Positions 5,182 to 13,170 of a DNA stretch of 15,939 nucleotides are shown here, piece by piece; the first letter of the stretch is position 1, and each line of letters opens with the position of its first letter. A program made the translations under genes and the position numbers. The DNA is from CANQBR01 sp964641395 (lineage in GTDB: Bacteria > Bacillota > Negativicutes > Acidaminococcales > Acidaminococcaceae), in the NCBI GenBank assembly GCA_964641395.1, contig CAZXKQ010000034.1, positions 1 to 15,939 of the forward strand, written 5' to 3'. The notes beneath the pieces were generated by a model. It did not search any database. It was not told the origin of the DNA and worked only from the letters and a program-made list of their open reading frames with translations.

Positions 5182-6573
5182 ATGTTCACATCATCATTGA
5201 CTTGGTTAGTCATCGTCTTCTTGATTTCCCTGCTCTTCGTTCTCATTTCGATAATGAAGTACAAGATGCACCCCTTCCTGTCCCTGCTCTTAGGCGGCAT
5301 CATCATGGGCGTGCTGACGGGAATGAAGCTCACCACCATCGCCTCTACCCTGGCCTCTGGCTTCGGCGGCACCTTGGGCGGTATCGGCATCATCATCCTC
5401 TGGGGTATCGTGCTAGGTAACCTGCTCCACAAGTCCGGCTGCACCAGCCAGATCGCCGCCTTGATGCTGAAGGTGGCCGGCAAGAAGAACACTCCTCTGG
5501 CCATAGCCCTCACCGGCTACATCGTATCCATCCCCGTGTTCTTCGATGCCGCCTTCGTTATCTTGGTAAACCTGGTTAAACAGATCTCCCGCAAGGGCAA
5601 GGTGCCCTTCATCACCCTGGTAACCTCCCTGGCCGTGGGCCTCATCACCACCCACGCCATGGTTATCCCCACCCCCGGCCCCTTGACCGTAGTGGGCAAC
5701 CTGAATGCTAACATCGCCTCCTTCTTCGTTTACGGCGCCATCGTCTCCCTCACCGGCACCATCGTCGCCGGCGTTATCTACGCCAAGATCCTGGGCAACA
5801 AGAAGGAGAACGCCAACGACTTTGCCAACGCCTTTGACGACATCGACGAAGACGAAGAGATCGTGGCCGCCACTGACAAACCCTCCGGCTCCCTGGGCAT
5901 TGAGCTGATCCTCTTCCCCATCCTGCTGATCTTGATCGGCACTATCGGCAAAGAGATCATCGGCACCAAGGATTCCTTCGGCTACCAGCTGATGAGCTTC
6001 ATCGGCGACAAGAACATCGCCTTGATGGTAGGTGCCGTAGTGGCCTTCTTCGCCCTCCACAAGTACCTGGACGACAGCTTCGAGTCCTTCATCTCTGACT
6101 CCGCCAAAGATGCAGGCATCATCTTCCTGATCACCGGCGGCGGCGGCTCCTTCGGCGCCATCATCAACGCCACCGGCATCGGCAAGCTGTTAGTAGCCGG
6201 CATGCAGGGCTGGACCAGCTCCTCCGCTACCATCCTGCTGATCGTAGTTTCTTGGCTCATCAGCCAGATCCTCCGTGCGGCCCAGGGCTCCACTACCGTA
6301 GCCCTCACCACCACCTCTGCCATCTTCGCACCCCTGCTGGCCAGCCTGGGCACCGTATCCCCCGTCCTGGTAGGCCTGGCTATCTGCGCCGGCGGCATAG
6401 GCCTCTCCCTGCCTAACGACTCTGGCTTCTGGGTAGTAAACCGCTTCTCCAAGTTCTCCCTGCGTCAAACCATCGAGTGCTGGTCCATCGGCGGTACCGT
6501 TTCCGGCGTCAGCGCCCTGATCCTGATCATCATCCTGGGCCTGCTCCAGAACGTACTACCCGGCCTGCTGTAA
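5182..6573 (+). CDS. GntP family gluconate/sugar-acid permease
   Basis: This 463-residue polytopic inner-membrane protein has about 12-14 hydrophobic segments, the usual size for GntP family H+ symporters of gluconate and related hydroxy acids. Family-type motifs are GFGGTLGGIGIIILWGIVLG (60-79), SIPVFFDAAFVIL (116-128), THAMVIPTPGPL (157-168), ITGGGGSFG (317-325), LRAAQGSTTVAL (364-375) and LPNDSGFW (410-417). A hydrophilic acidic cytoplasmic loop (FDDIDEDEEI, 218-227) separates the halves. The first membrane segment starts at about residue 7, with no cleaved signal. The start is supported by AAGGAGG 7 nt upstream. In GntP members the substrate is a sugar acid, so this gene is the best clue that the operon handles an aldonate-like compound. 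The family call is firm, but gluconate itself is not assured since no gluconate pathway enzyme is present. Confidence 0.93.
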   Translation: MFTSSLTWLVIVFLISLLFVLISIMKYKMHPFLSLLLGGIIMGVLTGMKLTTIASTLASGFGGTLGGIGIIILWGIVLGNLLHKSGCTSQIAALMLKVAGKKNTPLAIALTGYIVSIPVFFDAAFVILVNLVKQISRKGKVPFITLVTSLAVGLITTHAMVIPTPGPLTVVGNLNANIASFFVYGAIVSLTGTIVAGVIYAKILGNKKENANDFANAFDDIDEDEEIVAATDKPSGSLGIELILFPILLILIGTIGKEIIGTKDSFGYQLMSFIGDKNIALMVGAVVAFFALHKYLDDSFESFISDSAKDAGIIFLITGGGGSFGAIINATGIGKLLVAGMQGWTSSSATILLIVVSWLISQILRAAQGSTTVALTTTSAIFAPLLASLGTVSPVLVGLAICAGGIGLSLPNDSGFWVVNRFSKFSLRQTIECWSIGGTVSGVSALILIIILGLLQNVLPGLL

Positions 6574-6604
6574 GAGCGGCTTTCTAGCGTCACAGTTTTT
6601 CCCG

Positions 6605-6628
6605 TCCCCGTCGCCCCGGCGGCGGGGA
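6605..6628 (+). other. Strong GC hairpin upstream of the kinase gene
   Basis: TCCCCGTCGC pairs with GGCGGCGGGGA's last ten bases to give a 10-bp stem (one G-T pair) around a 4-nt loop. It lies in the 93-nt spacer between permease and kinase. It is followed by TTGTGGTC, not a proper U-tract, so full termination is unlikely. Protection of the permease mRNA 3' end or partial attenuation are both possible. Confidence 0.45.
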
Positions 6629-6666
6629 TTGTGGTCTAAAGTCCCTGAAGAAGGAGAGTGTAACAT

Positions 6667-8178
6667 ATGAAAACAATCATCGCCCTGGACATCGGCACCT
6701 CCAGCATGCGTACCGTGGTCTTCGACCTCCAAGGCCGGGCCCTCCATCAAACTTCCTCAGAGTACCACACCATCTTCCCCCGGGCCTCCTACGTAGAGGA
6801 GGAGCCGGATACCTGGCACAACGCCGCCGCCGTCACCCTCACGGGGGCCGCCGACTACCTCCACTCCATCAACGGGGAGGCCATGGCCATCTCCATTACC
6901 TCTCAGCGGGCCTCGGTGATCCCCATGAGCAGGGAAGGCCGGCCCCTCTGTAACGCCATCATGTGGCAGGACAAGCGCACCATCCCCATCTGCGACCGGC
7001 TGATCGCTGAGCACGGCCTCCCCGCCTTCTACAAGAAGACCGGCCTGCGGGTCAACCCCTTCTTCGTCCTCAACAAGATCATCTGGCTGCGGGAGAACGC
7101 CCCGGAGCTGTTCAATGCGGCGGTGAAATTCATCGGCGTACAGGACTACGTAACCTACGAGCTCACCGGCAAGTACGTTACCGACTGGACCCAGGCCAGC
7201 CGTACCATGCTGATGGATTTGAAGGAGTTCAAGTGGGATGAGGATCTGCTGAAGCTGGCCGGCATCAGCCAGGACCAGCTCTGCGACCTGGTTCCCCCTG
7301 GCAGCGTGGCCGGCGGCCTCAGCAGGGACTTCGCCGCCCAGTGCGGCCTGCCGGAGGGCACCCCGGTGATCATCTCCGGCGGCGACCAGCAGAATGCCGC
7401 CATCGCCCTGGGCATCACCCATCCCGGCGTAGCCGAGGCCAACACCGGCACCGGCTCCTTCGTCCTCTCCTACTCCGACCTGCCTGTCTTCGAAAAGGAC
7501 TGCCGGGTGCTATGCCAGGCTTCTGCCATCGCCGGCAAGTACATGGCCGAGACCTCCATCTTCAACACCGGCGCCATCTTCCGCTGGTTCAAGGAGCAGT
7601 TCTATCCTGAGCTGGCCGACTCCCCCAAACCCTTCGAGTACATGACCGAGCAGGCCGAGCAGGCTCCCGTAGGCAGCCACGGCGTGACCATGCTCCCCCA
7701 CTTCGAGGGCAGCGCCGCCCCCTACTGGAACCCTATGGCCAAGGGCATCTTCTTCAACCTGGGCCTGGGTACCACTAGGGCCGACCTGACCAGGGCCATC
7801 ATGGAAGGCATCGCCATGGAGATCGCCGAGAACCTCAGCCTGATGCGGGGCATGATCGGCGGCATCGACCGGGTCAGCGTAGCCGGCGGCATGGTGAAGA
7901 GCGACCTCTTCTGCCGCATCCAGGCCGACGCCTACCAGGCCATCATCCTGCGCAGCTCCAATGCCGAGGCCACCGCCCTGGGGGCCTTCATCAACGCCGC
8001 CGTCACCCTGGGGATCTACGCCAACCACACTGACGCCCTCCAGTTCGTCACCTCCTCGCCTCAGGTCTTCCAGCCCATCGCCGAGCTGGCCCCTGTCTAC
8101 CAGAACATGTCCGTCCTGCGCAACGCCCTCTACTCCGCCCTGAACGAAGGAGGGGTTTACGCCAAGTTCATGATCTAG
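6667..8178 (+). CDS. FGGY family carbohydrate kinase
   Basis: This 503-residue FGGY kinase transfers phosphate from ATP to a sugar, polyol or sugar acid. The N-terminal phosphate-1 motif LDIGTSSMRTVVFD is at 7-20, the substrate segment ITSQRASVIP with MWQDKR at 77-86 and 99-104, the catalytic base most likely D240 in SGGDQQNAA, phosphate-2 motif NTGTGSFV at 259-266, and the second FGGY signature VAGGMVKSDLFCRIQADAY at 405-423. The length is usual for the family. AAGGAG (6651-6656) is 10 nt before the ATG. It is the last gene of the operon and is followed by a terminator. Similar proteins are often annotated as gluconokinase-like or autoinducer-2 kinase (LsrK)-like, but no lsr transport or processing genes are here. 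With a GntP permease and a DHAP-type aldolase, phosphorylation of a terminal hydroxyl of a keto-sugar acid is the most coherent role. Confidence 0.92.
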   Translation: MKTIIALDIGTSSMRTVVFDLQGRALHQTSSEYHTIFPRASYVEEEPDTWHNAAAVTLTGAADYLHSINGEAMAISITSQRASVIPMSREGRPLCNAIMWQDKRTIPICDRLIAEHGLPAFYKKTGLRVNPFFVLNKIIWLRENAPELFNAAVKFIGVQDYVTYELTGKYVTDWTQASRTMLMDLKEFKWDEDLLKLAGISQDQLCDLVPPGSVAGGLSRDFAAQCGLPEGTPVIISGGDQQNAAIALGITHPGVAEANTGTGSFVLSYSDLPVFEKDCRVLCQASAIAGKYMAETSIFNTGAIFRWFKEQFYPELADSPKPFEYMTEQAEQAPVGSHGVTMLPHFEGSAAPYWNPMAKGIFFNLGLGTTRADLTRAIMEGIAMEIAENLSLMRGMIGGIDRVSVAGGMVKSDLFCRIQADAYQAIILRSSNAEATALGAFINAAVTLGIYANHTDALQFVTSSPQVFQPIAELAPVYQNMSVLRNALYSALNEGGVYAKFMI

Positions 8179-8185
8179 CCTTACA

Positions 8186-8205
8186 GGGGGCTGAGACAGT
8201 CCCCC
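8186..8205 (+). other. Small hairpin just after the kinase stop
   Basis: GGGGG and CCCCC flank CTGAGACAGT, giving a 5-bp GC stem 8 nt after the stop codon, immediately before the main terminator. It probably forms part of the 3' end structure of the kinase mRNA. Confidence 0.4.
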
Positions 8206-8210
8206 AAGCA

Positions 8211-8277
8211 AAAAAGAAGCTAATGCCGCCAGGCCCTGAGGTCCGCCTCAGCCGTCTGACTGCATTAGCTTTTTTCT
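8211..8277. terminator. Bidirectional Rho-independent terminator with a nested hairpin
   Basis: AAGCTAATGC (8217-8226) and GCATTAGCTT (8262-8271) are perfect complements, with an A-run (8210-8215) on the left and TTTTTTC on the right, so both strands read stem then U-tract. A second hairpin, CTGAGG-TCCG-CCTCAG (8236-8251), sits in the loop. It separates the convergent kinase gene (plus) and nrnA (minus, ends 8315) and can serve both operons. Confidence 0.85.
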
Positions 8278-8314
8278 TGCCTAAAAGGGCTGGTTTTTCT
8301 CTGGGAAGGCCCCT

Positions 8315-9280
8315 TCAGCCTAGGGCCTGCTCCAGGGCCGCCAGCACCTGGCGTCGGGCCTGGGCCAGCTCTGCCTCCACCGTACAGCCTGCCGCATGGG
8401 GGTGGCCGCCGCCGCCGAAGGCGACGGCTACTGCGGCTACGTCTAGGTTCACGCTCCGCAGGCTCACCCGGGTGGTGCAGGGGCCTACAGCCTTGAAGTA
8501 GGCCGCCACCTCTACGCCGTAGATATAGCGGGGATAGTTGATGAAGCTGTCCGTCTGGGCCCTAGGGTCGTAGCTTTCGTAGGGCACGCTGATATAGGCG
8601 ATGCGCCCCTGGGCGGCGAAGGCCAGGCTGGCCAAAACCTGGGCCAGGAGGCGGACGCTGTCCGGGCTCTTCATCTCCAAACTGTCGCTGATAAAGGCGG
8701 GATCCAGGCCGTAGCCTAGGAGGCCGGCCGCCGCCTGCAGGGTCTTGGGGGTGGTGTTGCTGTAGCGGAAGAAGCCGCAGTCGGTGACGATGGCGGTATA
8801 AAGGCAGGTGGCTATCTCCCGGTCTAGGGGCCAGCCGCAGGCCTGGAAGAGGTCCCACATTATCTCCCCCACTGCCGCCGCCTGGGTGTCCAGGTAGAGG
8901 TGGTGGGCGAAAAAGCTGTTCTGGCCGTGGTGGTCGATGTTCAGGTAGGCCTTGGCCCTGATGGAGGCCGCCCCGCCCAGCCGCTCCAGGCTGCCTGCGT
9001 CCAGGACGCAGAGGAGGTCTGCCGCCAGCCCTCCGTAGTCCTCCAAGGTTTGGAAGGCCTGGATACCGGGGAGGAAGCCATAGGTGGCGCTCACCAGGTC
9101 GTCTACCACCAGGGTGACCTCCTTACCCTGCTGGCGGAGGAAGTGGCCCAGCCCCAGGGCGCTCCCTAGGCAGTCCCCGTCGGGGGCGGTGTGGACGGCC
9201 AGGACGATGTGCCGGTTGGCCGGATCCAGCAGGATGGCGCCGGCCTCCTGCAGGCTGACCCTGGAGCAGCTAGGCTTCAT
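8315..9280 (-). CDS. nrnA: Bifunctional oligoribonuclease/pAp phosphatase NrnA (DHH/DHHA1)
   Basis: This cytoplasmic DHH-DHHA1 phosphoesterase (321 aa) degrades 2-5 nt RNAs and dephosphorylates 3'-phosphoadenosine 5'-phosphate. Metal-binding motifs are HTAPDGD (30-36; H30, D34, D36), CVLDAG with D94, NIDHH (114-118) and VTDCG with D167. The DHHA1 domain ends in the RNA-binding loop GGGGHPHAAG (289-298). A start 72 nt further upstream is possible by ORF length alone, but it would add a Pro/Arg-rich tail lying inside rbfA. The chosen ATG at 9280 follows GGAGGGGG, overlaps the rbfA stop by 11 nt (ATGAAGCCTAG) and starts at the family's usual N-terminus. It is the last gene of the rimP-infB operon. 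In many Firmicutes truB and ribF follow; here nothing does, and the bidirectional terminator ends the transcript. Confidence 0.92.
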   Translation of the reverse strand: MKPSCSRVSLQEAGAILLDPANRHIVLAVHTAPDGDCLGSALGLGHFLRQQGKEVTLVVDDLVSATYGFLPGIQAFQTLEDYGGLAADLLCVLDAGSLERLGGAASIRAKAYLNIDHHGQNSFFAHHLYLDTQAAAVGEIMWDLFQACGWPLDREIATCLYTAIVTDCGFFRYSNTTPKTLQAAAGLLGYGLDPAFISDSLEMKSPDSVRLLAQVLASLAFAAQGRIAYISVPYESYDPRAQTDSFINYPRYIYGVEVAAYFKAVGPCTTRVSLRSVNLDVAAVAVAFGGGGHPHAAGCTVEAELAQARRQVLAALEQALG

Positions 9281-9662
9281 CTTCCCCCTCCTGGGCCTGG
9301 GAGGCAGGCCGGGCCTCCTCCTGGGCCTTGATCTCTCGCAGCAGCCCTTCAATGTGCTGGCTGTACTCCAGGGATCTGTCCCGCAGGAGGGTGAGGGTGG
9401 GAGCGAAGCGCAGCCGGATCCGCCGGGCTATCTCCGTGCGCAGGTAGCCTAGGGCCTTGTTCAGGGCCTGCCAGGCCGCCTCCTGCTGCTCCGGACTGCC
9501 GTAAAGGCCCACGTAGACCTTGGCGTAGCTCATGTCGTCGCTCAGCTCCACCCCGGTGACGCTCACCCGCTCCACCCGGGGATCCTTCATCTCCCGCAGG
9601 ATGATCTTGTTCAATTCCTGGGCTATGGCCTCCTGGACCTTAGCCACACGCAGTCTAACCAT
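9270..9662 (-). CDS. rbfA: 30S ribosome-binding factor RbfA
   Basis: This 130-residue protein has the KH-like RbfA fold, which binds the 30S subunit near helix 1 of 16S rRNA and acts in late maturation and cold adaptation. Recognisable stretches are VRLRVAKVQEAIAQELNKII at the N-terminus, MKDPRVERVSVTGVELSDDM, AKVYVGLYG, the helix ALNKALGYLRTEIARRIRLR and the family-typical FAPTLTLLRDRSLEYSQHIE. The tail after about residue 112 (KAQEEARPASQAQEGEDEA) is short, acidic and non-conserved. It lies 14 nt after the infB stop with GGAGGTGA as ribosome-binding site, and overlaps nrnA by 11 nt. The infB-rbfA pair is almost universal in bacteria, so the assignment is safe. Confidence 0.96.
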   Translation of the reverse strand: MVRLRVAKVQEAIAQELNKIILREMKDPRVERVSVTGVELSDDMSYAKVYVGLYGSPEQQEAAWQALNKALGYLRTEIARRIRLRFAPTLTLLRDRSLEYSQHIEGLLREIKAQEEARPASQAQEGEDEA

Positions 9663-9676
9663 GGCTCACCTCCGGC

Positions 9677-12600
9677 CTATTCTACCGCCACTTCCTCCAT
9701 GGCGTAAACCTCGAAGATGTCCCCCTCTTTCAAATCTCTGAACTTGGACAGGGTGATGCCGCACTCGTAGCCCTGCTGTACCTCCTTCACGTCGTCCTTG
9801 AAGCGGCGCAGGGACTCTACCTGATCCTCAACCGGCAGCACGATGCCGTCCCGGATGATCCGCACCTTGGAATTGTTGGTGACCTTCCCTTCCAGGACGT
9901 AGCAGCCTGCTACTAAGAGCTTCATGATGCTGATCAGCTGCCGCACCTCTACCCGGCCCTGGACAACCTCGGTGAACTTAGGCGCCAGCATACCCTTGAT
10001 GGCCGCCTCCACATCGTTCAAGGCGTCGTAGATTACCCGGTAGGTGCGCAGATCCACCTTGGCGTTTTCGGCCGCCTTGCGGGCATTGGCGTCCGGCCGC
10101 ACGTTGAAGCCGATAATGAGGGCGTTGGCGGCAGAGGCCAGCATAACGTCGGACTCGGTGATGGCGCCTACGCCGGCGTGGACTACCACTACCTTGACCT
10201 CTTCGTTCTTGATCTTCTGCAAGGAGGCCTTCAAGGCTTCGATAGTGCCCTGGACGTCCGCCTTCACTACGATGTTCAGTTCTTTCAGCTCCCCATCCTT
10301 TATCCGCTGGTAGAGATCGTCCAAGGATACCTTGGAGGGCGCCTTGATCTCCTTCTCCTTCTTCTGGGCCAGCCGCTTATTGGCTACAGAGCGGGCGATC
10401 CGCTCCTCCGTGCTGTCCAGGATGTCCCCAGCCTCCGGCACGTCGTTCAGGCCCAGCACCTCTACCGGGGTGGAGGGGGTGGCCTTCTTCACCTTTTCCC
10501 CCCTGTCGTTGATCATGGCCCGCACCTTGCCGTAGCAGGTACCGGCGATGATGGTGTCTCCCACCCGCAGGGTGCCCCGCTGGATCAGCACCGTAGCCAC
10601 CGGGCCCCGGCCCTTGTCCAACTGGGCTTCGATGATGGTGCCGTGGGCCGGCAGGTCGGCGTTGGCCTTCAGCTCCTGCACCTCGGCCACCAGGAGGATC
10701 ATGTCCAACAGGTCGGTGATGCCTTCCTTGGTGTAGGCGGAGCAGGGCACCATGATGGTCTCGCCGCCCCAGTCCTCCGGGATCAGCTCTTGCTCAGCCA
10801 GCTGCTGCTTCACATGGTCCGGGTTGGCCCCAGCCCTATCCATCTTGTTGATGGCTACGATGATGGGCACCTTGGCGGCCTTGGCATGGTTGATGGCCTC
10901 GATGGTCTGGGGCATAACCCCGTCGTCGGCGGCCACTACCAAGATGGCTATATCCGTAACCTGGGCCCCCCTAGCCCGCATGGCGGTGAAGGCTTCGTGG
11001 CCGGGGGTGTCTAAGAAGACGATCTGCTTCCCCTGGTAGTTCACCTTGTAGGCGCCGATGTGCTGGGTGATGCCCCCTGCCTCCCGGGCAGTGACGTTGG
11101 TCTTGCGGATGGCGTCCAAGATGGAGGTCTTGCCGTGGTCCACGTGGCCCATGACGGTGATTACCGGCGGCCTGGTGGTGCGTAGCTCCTCTGGATCCTC
11201 CACCGGCGGTATCTCCGTAGGATCCTCCGGCTGGGGAGCGGGGAGTACCTCCACGTCGAACTCGCTGCCGATGAGCTGGGCAGTGTCAAAGTCTATATCC
11301 TGGTTGATGGTGACCATCTGGCCTAGGAGGAAGAGAGTCTTGATGACCTCGTTCACCTCCCGCTTGATGAGTTTGGCGAAGTCCTGGACGCTGATGGACT
11401 CCCCTACCTCTACCGAGCTGGGCCTGATGATGGGTTCTGCCGCTACCGGCGGTCTGGCCGGGCCCTTCTTCAGGCCCCGGTTGGCCGGCATCTGATGGCC
11501 GGCGCTGCGGTTAGGCCGGCTCTCCTTGGTGGCGTAGCTGCCCTTGATGGGGCTGACGTTCTTGCGGGACTTGCCGGCATTCTTGCTGCCTTCCCGCCGC
11601 TCGTCCCTGCCTCCCTTGGCCGCCTCTGGCCGCCTGGGCCTGCTGTCTGTCTTAGGCAGGGGGCTGCCGCCGCTAGGCCGCCTGGCACCTGGGGCCGGGC
11701 CGCCGCTTCTGGTAGCGGTGCCGCCAGGCCGTCCCTCCGGGCCGGCTGCCCCTTGGGGTCTGGGAGCGTAGCCGGAAGGGCGGGTGCCTCCAGGCCGGGG
11801 CCCCTGGCCGTAGCCGCCTCCCTGGCCTTCCCGCCTGAGGCCCTGGCCCTGGGGCCGGCCTCCCTGGCTGTAGGAACTGCCCTGGCCCTGGGGCCGTACA
11901 CCAGGCCGCACCGAACCGGGCCGCTGTCCCTGGCCCTGAGGCCGGGCTGTAGCTGTCGAGTAGCTGCCTCCCTGGCCCACAGGCCGCTGCCCCTGAGGCC
12001 GAGGCTGGCCCCCTGCCACTCCCTGAGGCCGGGGCTGGCCAGCTCCCTGGGGCCTTGCTTGAGGCTGGACCGTCCCCGGCTGCTGAGGCCGCGGTGAAGT
12101 CGTGCCTGCCTGAGGCCGAGGCGAGGTGGTGCCTGCCTGAGGCCGCGGTTGGGCCGGGCCTGCTTGAGGCCGAGGCTGAGGTTGGGCTGCCCCTGCCTGG
12201 GGGGCCTTAGCCGTGGCCTCAGACCCTGCTGTAGCTGCTGGCTGGGCCTTGGCTGTTGCTGCCGGAGCTGCTGGCTGAGCCTTGGCTGCTGTTTCCGCTA
12301 CCTTAGGCTGGGGCTTGGCTGCTGTTTCCGGAGCCTTAGGCTGAACCTTGGCTGCTGTCTCTGGTGCCTTAGGCTGAACCTTGGCTGCCCCTGCCGGAGC
12401 TGCCGGCTGGGCCTTGGCTGCCCCTTCTGGCGCCTTGGGCTGAACCCTAGCCGCTGCTTCTGGAGCCTTGGGCTGAGCCTTAGCCGCTGCTTCTGGTGCC
12501 TTAGGCTGGGCCTTGGCTGCTGCTTCTGGTGCCTTAGGCTGGGCCTTGGCTGCTGCTTCTGCTGCCTTAGGCTGGGATCCTGCTGCCGGGGTGGCTGCCG

Positions 12601-13119
12601 GAGCCTGGGCTGGGGCAGGCTGAGGCCTAGCCCCTGCCTGAACCCGGACAGGGCCGCTCCCTGGCTGGGCTGGTGCCTGAGGGACTGCTGCCCCCGGCCT
12701 GCCGGCAGGCGCAGCCGTCCCTTGGGGCCGCATAGCCGGCCCCCNNNNNNNNNNNNNNNNNNNNNNNNNNNNNNNNNNNNNNNNNNNNNNNNNNNNNNNN
12801 NNNNNNNNNNNNNNNNNNNNNNNNNNNNNNNNNNNNNNNNNNNNGCCCCCGGCCTGCCGGCAGGCGCAGCCGTCCCTTGGGGCCGCATAGCCGGCCCCCG
12901 CAGCTGGCCCGCCTTCCGGTCCACGTCCACTCCGCCTATCCGCACTGCGGTGACCCGCTTCACCACCCGGGGAGCATAGTGCCGCTTCAGGATCTCTATA
13001 TCCCGCTCAGTGGCGGCGCTGAAGTTGGTCTTCTCGATTTTGTGCTCCTTGAGAATGTCTAGCAGCTCCTTAACCGGTTTGCCCAGCTCCTTAGCCACAT
13101 CATAAATACGTTTTGTCAT
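9677..13119 (-). CDS. infB: Translation initiation factor IF-2 (interrupted by an assembly gap)
   Basis: IF2 is the GTPase that places fMet-tRNA on the 30S subunit and promotes 50S joining. The N-terminus MTKRIYDVAKELGKPVKELL (IF2_N module) starts at 13119 after AGGGGGTGG. A low-complexity Ala/Pro/Lys/Gln then Gly/Arg/Gln linker follows, then a second IF2_N module (ISVQDFAKLIKREV), the G domain (G1 GHVDHGKT, DTPGH, NKMD, SAYTKEG), domain II and the C-terminal fMet-tRNA binding domains ending MEEVAVE. As assembled, the frame is broken by 100 N at 12745-12844, but both gap flanks carry the same 55 bp. Collapsing gap plus one copy (155 bp) gives one uninterrupted 1095-residue frame, with G1 at about 606-613 and NKMD at 706-709. 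The gene is therefore very probably functional. At 1095 residues it is long even for IF2 (usually 700-1000) because of the linker. Confidence 0.95.
11620..12226 (-). repeat. Gly/Arg/Gln/Pro-rich coding low complexity in the IF2 linker
   Basis: This stretch of infB encodes a disordered basic segment with recurring PRPQAG, TTSPRPQAG, RPQGQG and GGRPQGQG units. At DNA level it is seen as repeated TGAGGCCG / CAGGCCG words. It joins the KAQPKAPE tandem repeat to the conserved second IF2_N module. It resembles RGG-type RNA-binding linkers, but no function is established. Confidence 0.65.
12227..12556 (-). repeat. Ten tandem 33-bp units (11-residue repeat) in infB
   Basis: The encoded unit is AAAKAQPKAPE. 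Ten consecutive 11-residue units are readable: the first three are identical, and later ones vary (GAAKVQPKAPE, TAAKVQPKAPE, ATAKAQPAATA). The repeat is in frame, so unit number changes would lengthen or shorten the linker without breaking IF2. Its near-identity makes it hard to assemble with short reads. Confidence 0.85.
12690..12744. repeat. 55-bp duplicate, left flank of the assembly gap
   Basis: It is identical over 55 bp to 12845-12899 on the other side of the N run. The matching segment encodes GPAMRPQGTAAPAGRPG of IF2. A same-length, perfect overlap at two contig ends is the mark of a de Bruijn graph k-mer overlap, not of a biological repeat. Confidence 0.9.
12745..12844. other. Assembly gap, exactly 100 N
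   Basis: One hundred undetermined bases, the conventional filler for a gap of unknown size. It falls inside the low-complexity 5' part of infB. The duplicated flanks suggest the true gap is zero (contigs overlap by 55 bp), unless extra tandem copies are hidden. Confidence 0.97.
12845..12899. repeat. 55-bp duplicate, right flank of the assembly gap
   Basis: This is the second of the two identical 55-bp gap flanks (see 12690-12744). It is contiguous on its right with the true 5' end of infB, reading IGGVDVDRKAGQLRGPAMRP. Confidence 0.9.
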
Positions 13120-13170
13120 ATATCCACCCCCTGCTTAACCTTGGGTTCCATACTAAGATAATGTTGCTGC

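Noticed and set aside
6667..8178. Autoinducer-2 kinase LsrK and an AI-2 processing locus
   Set aside because: The FGGY family includes LsrK, but there is no LsrF, LsrG, LsrR or Lsr transporter nearby; GntP and a DHAP aldolase point to sugar-acid use.
9281..9352. Upstream in-frame start for nrnA (24 extra residues)
   Set aside because: It lies wholly within rbfA, gives a Pro/Arg-rich tail not typical of NrnA, and the internal ATG has a better ribosome-binding site and the usual family N-terminus.
10178..11014. 278-residue open frame on the plus strand
   Set aside because: It lies opposite the infB G domain, which is conserved in the other reading; the shadow translation has no known motif.
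12227..12556. Regular 33-bp spacing suggesting a CRISPR array
   Set aside because: The units are contiguous without unique spacers, keep the reading frame of infB and encode an 11-residue protein repeat.
12149..12979. Cys/Leu-rich open frame running through the N gap
   Set aside because: It is the antisense of the IF2 repeat region; the apparent Cys/Leu periodicity reflects the 33-bp infB repeat, and the N run would be part of it.
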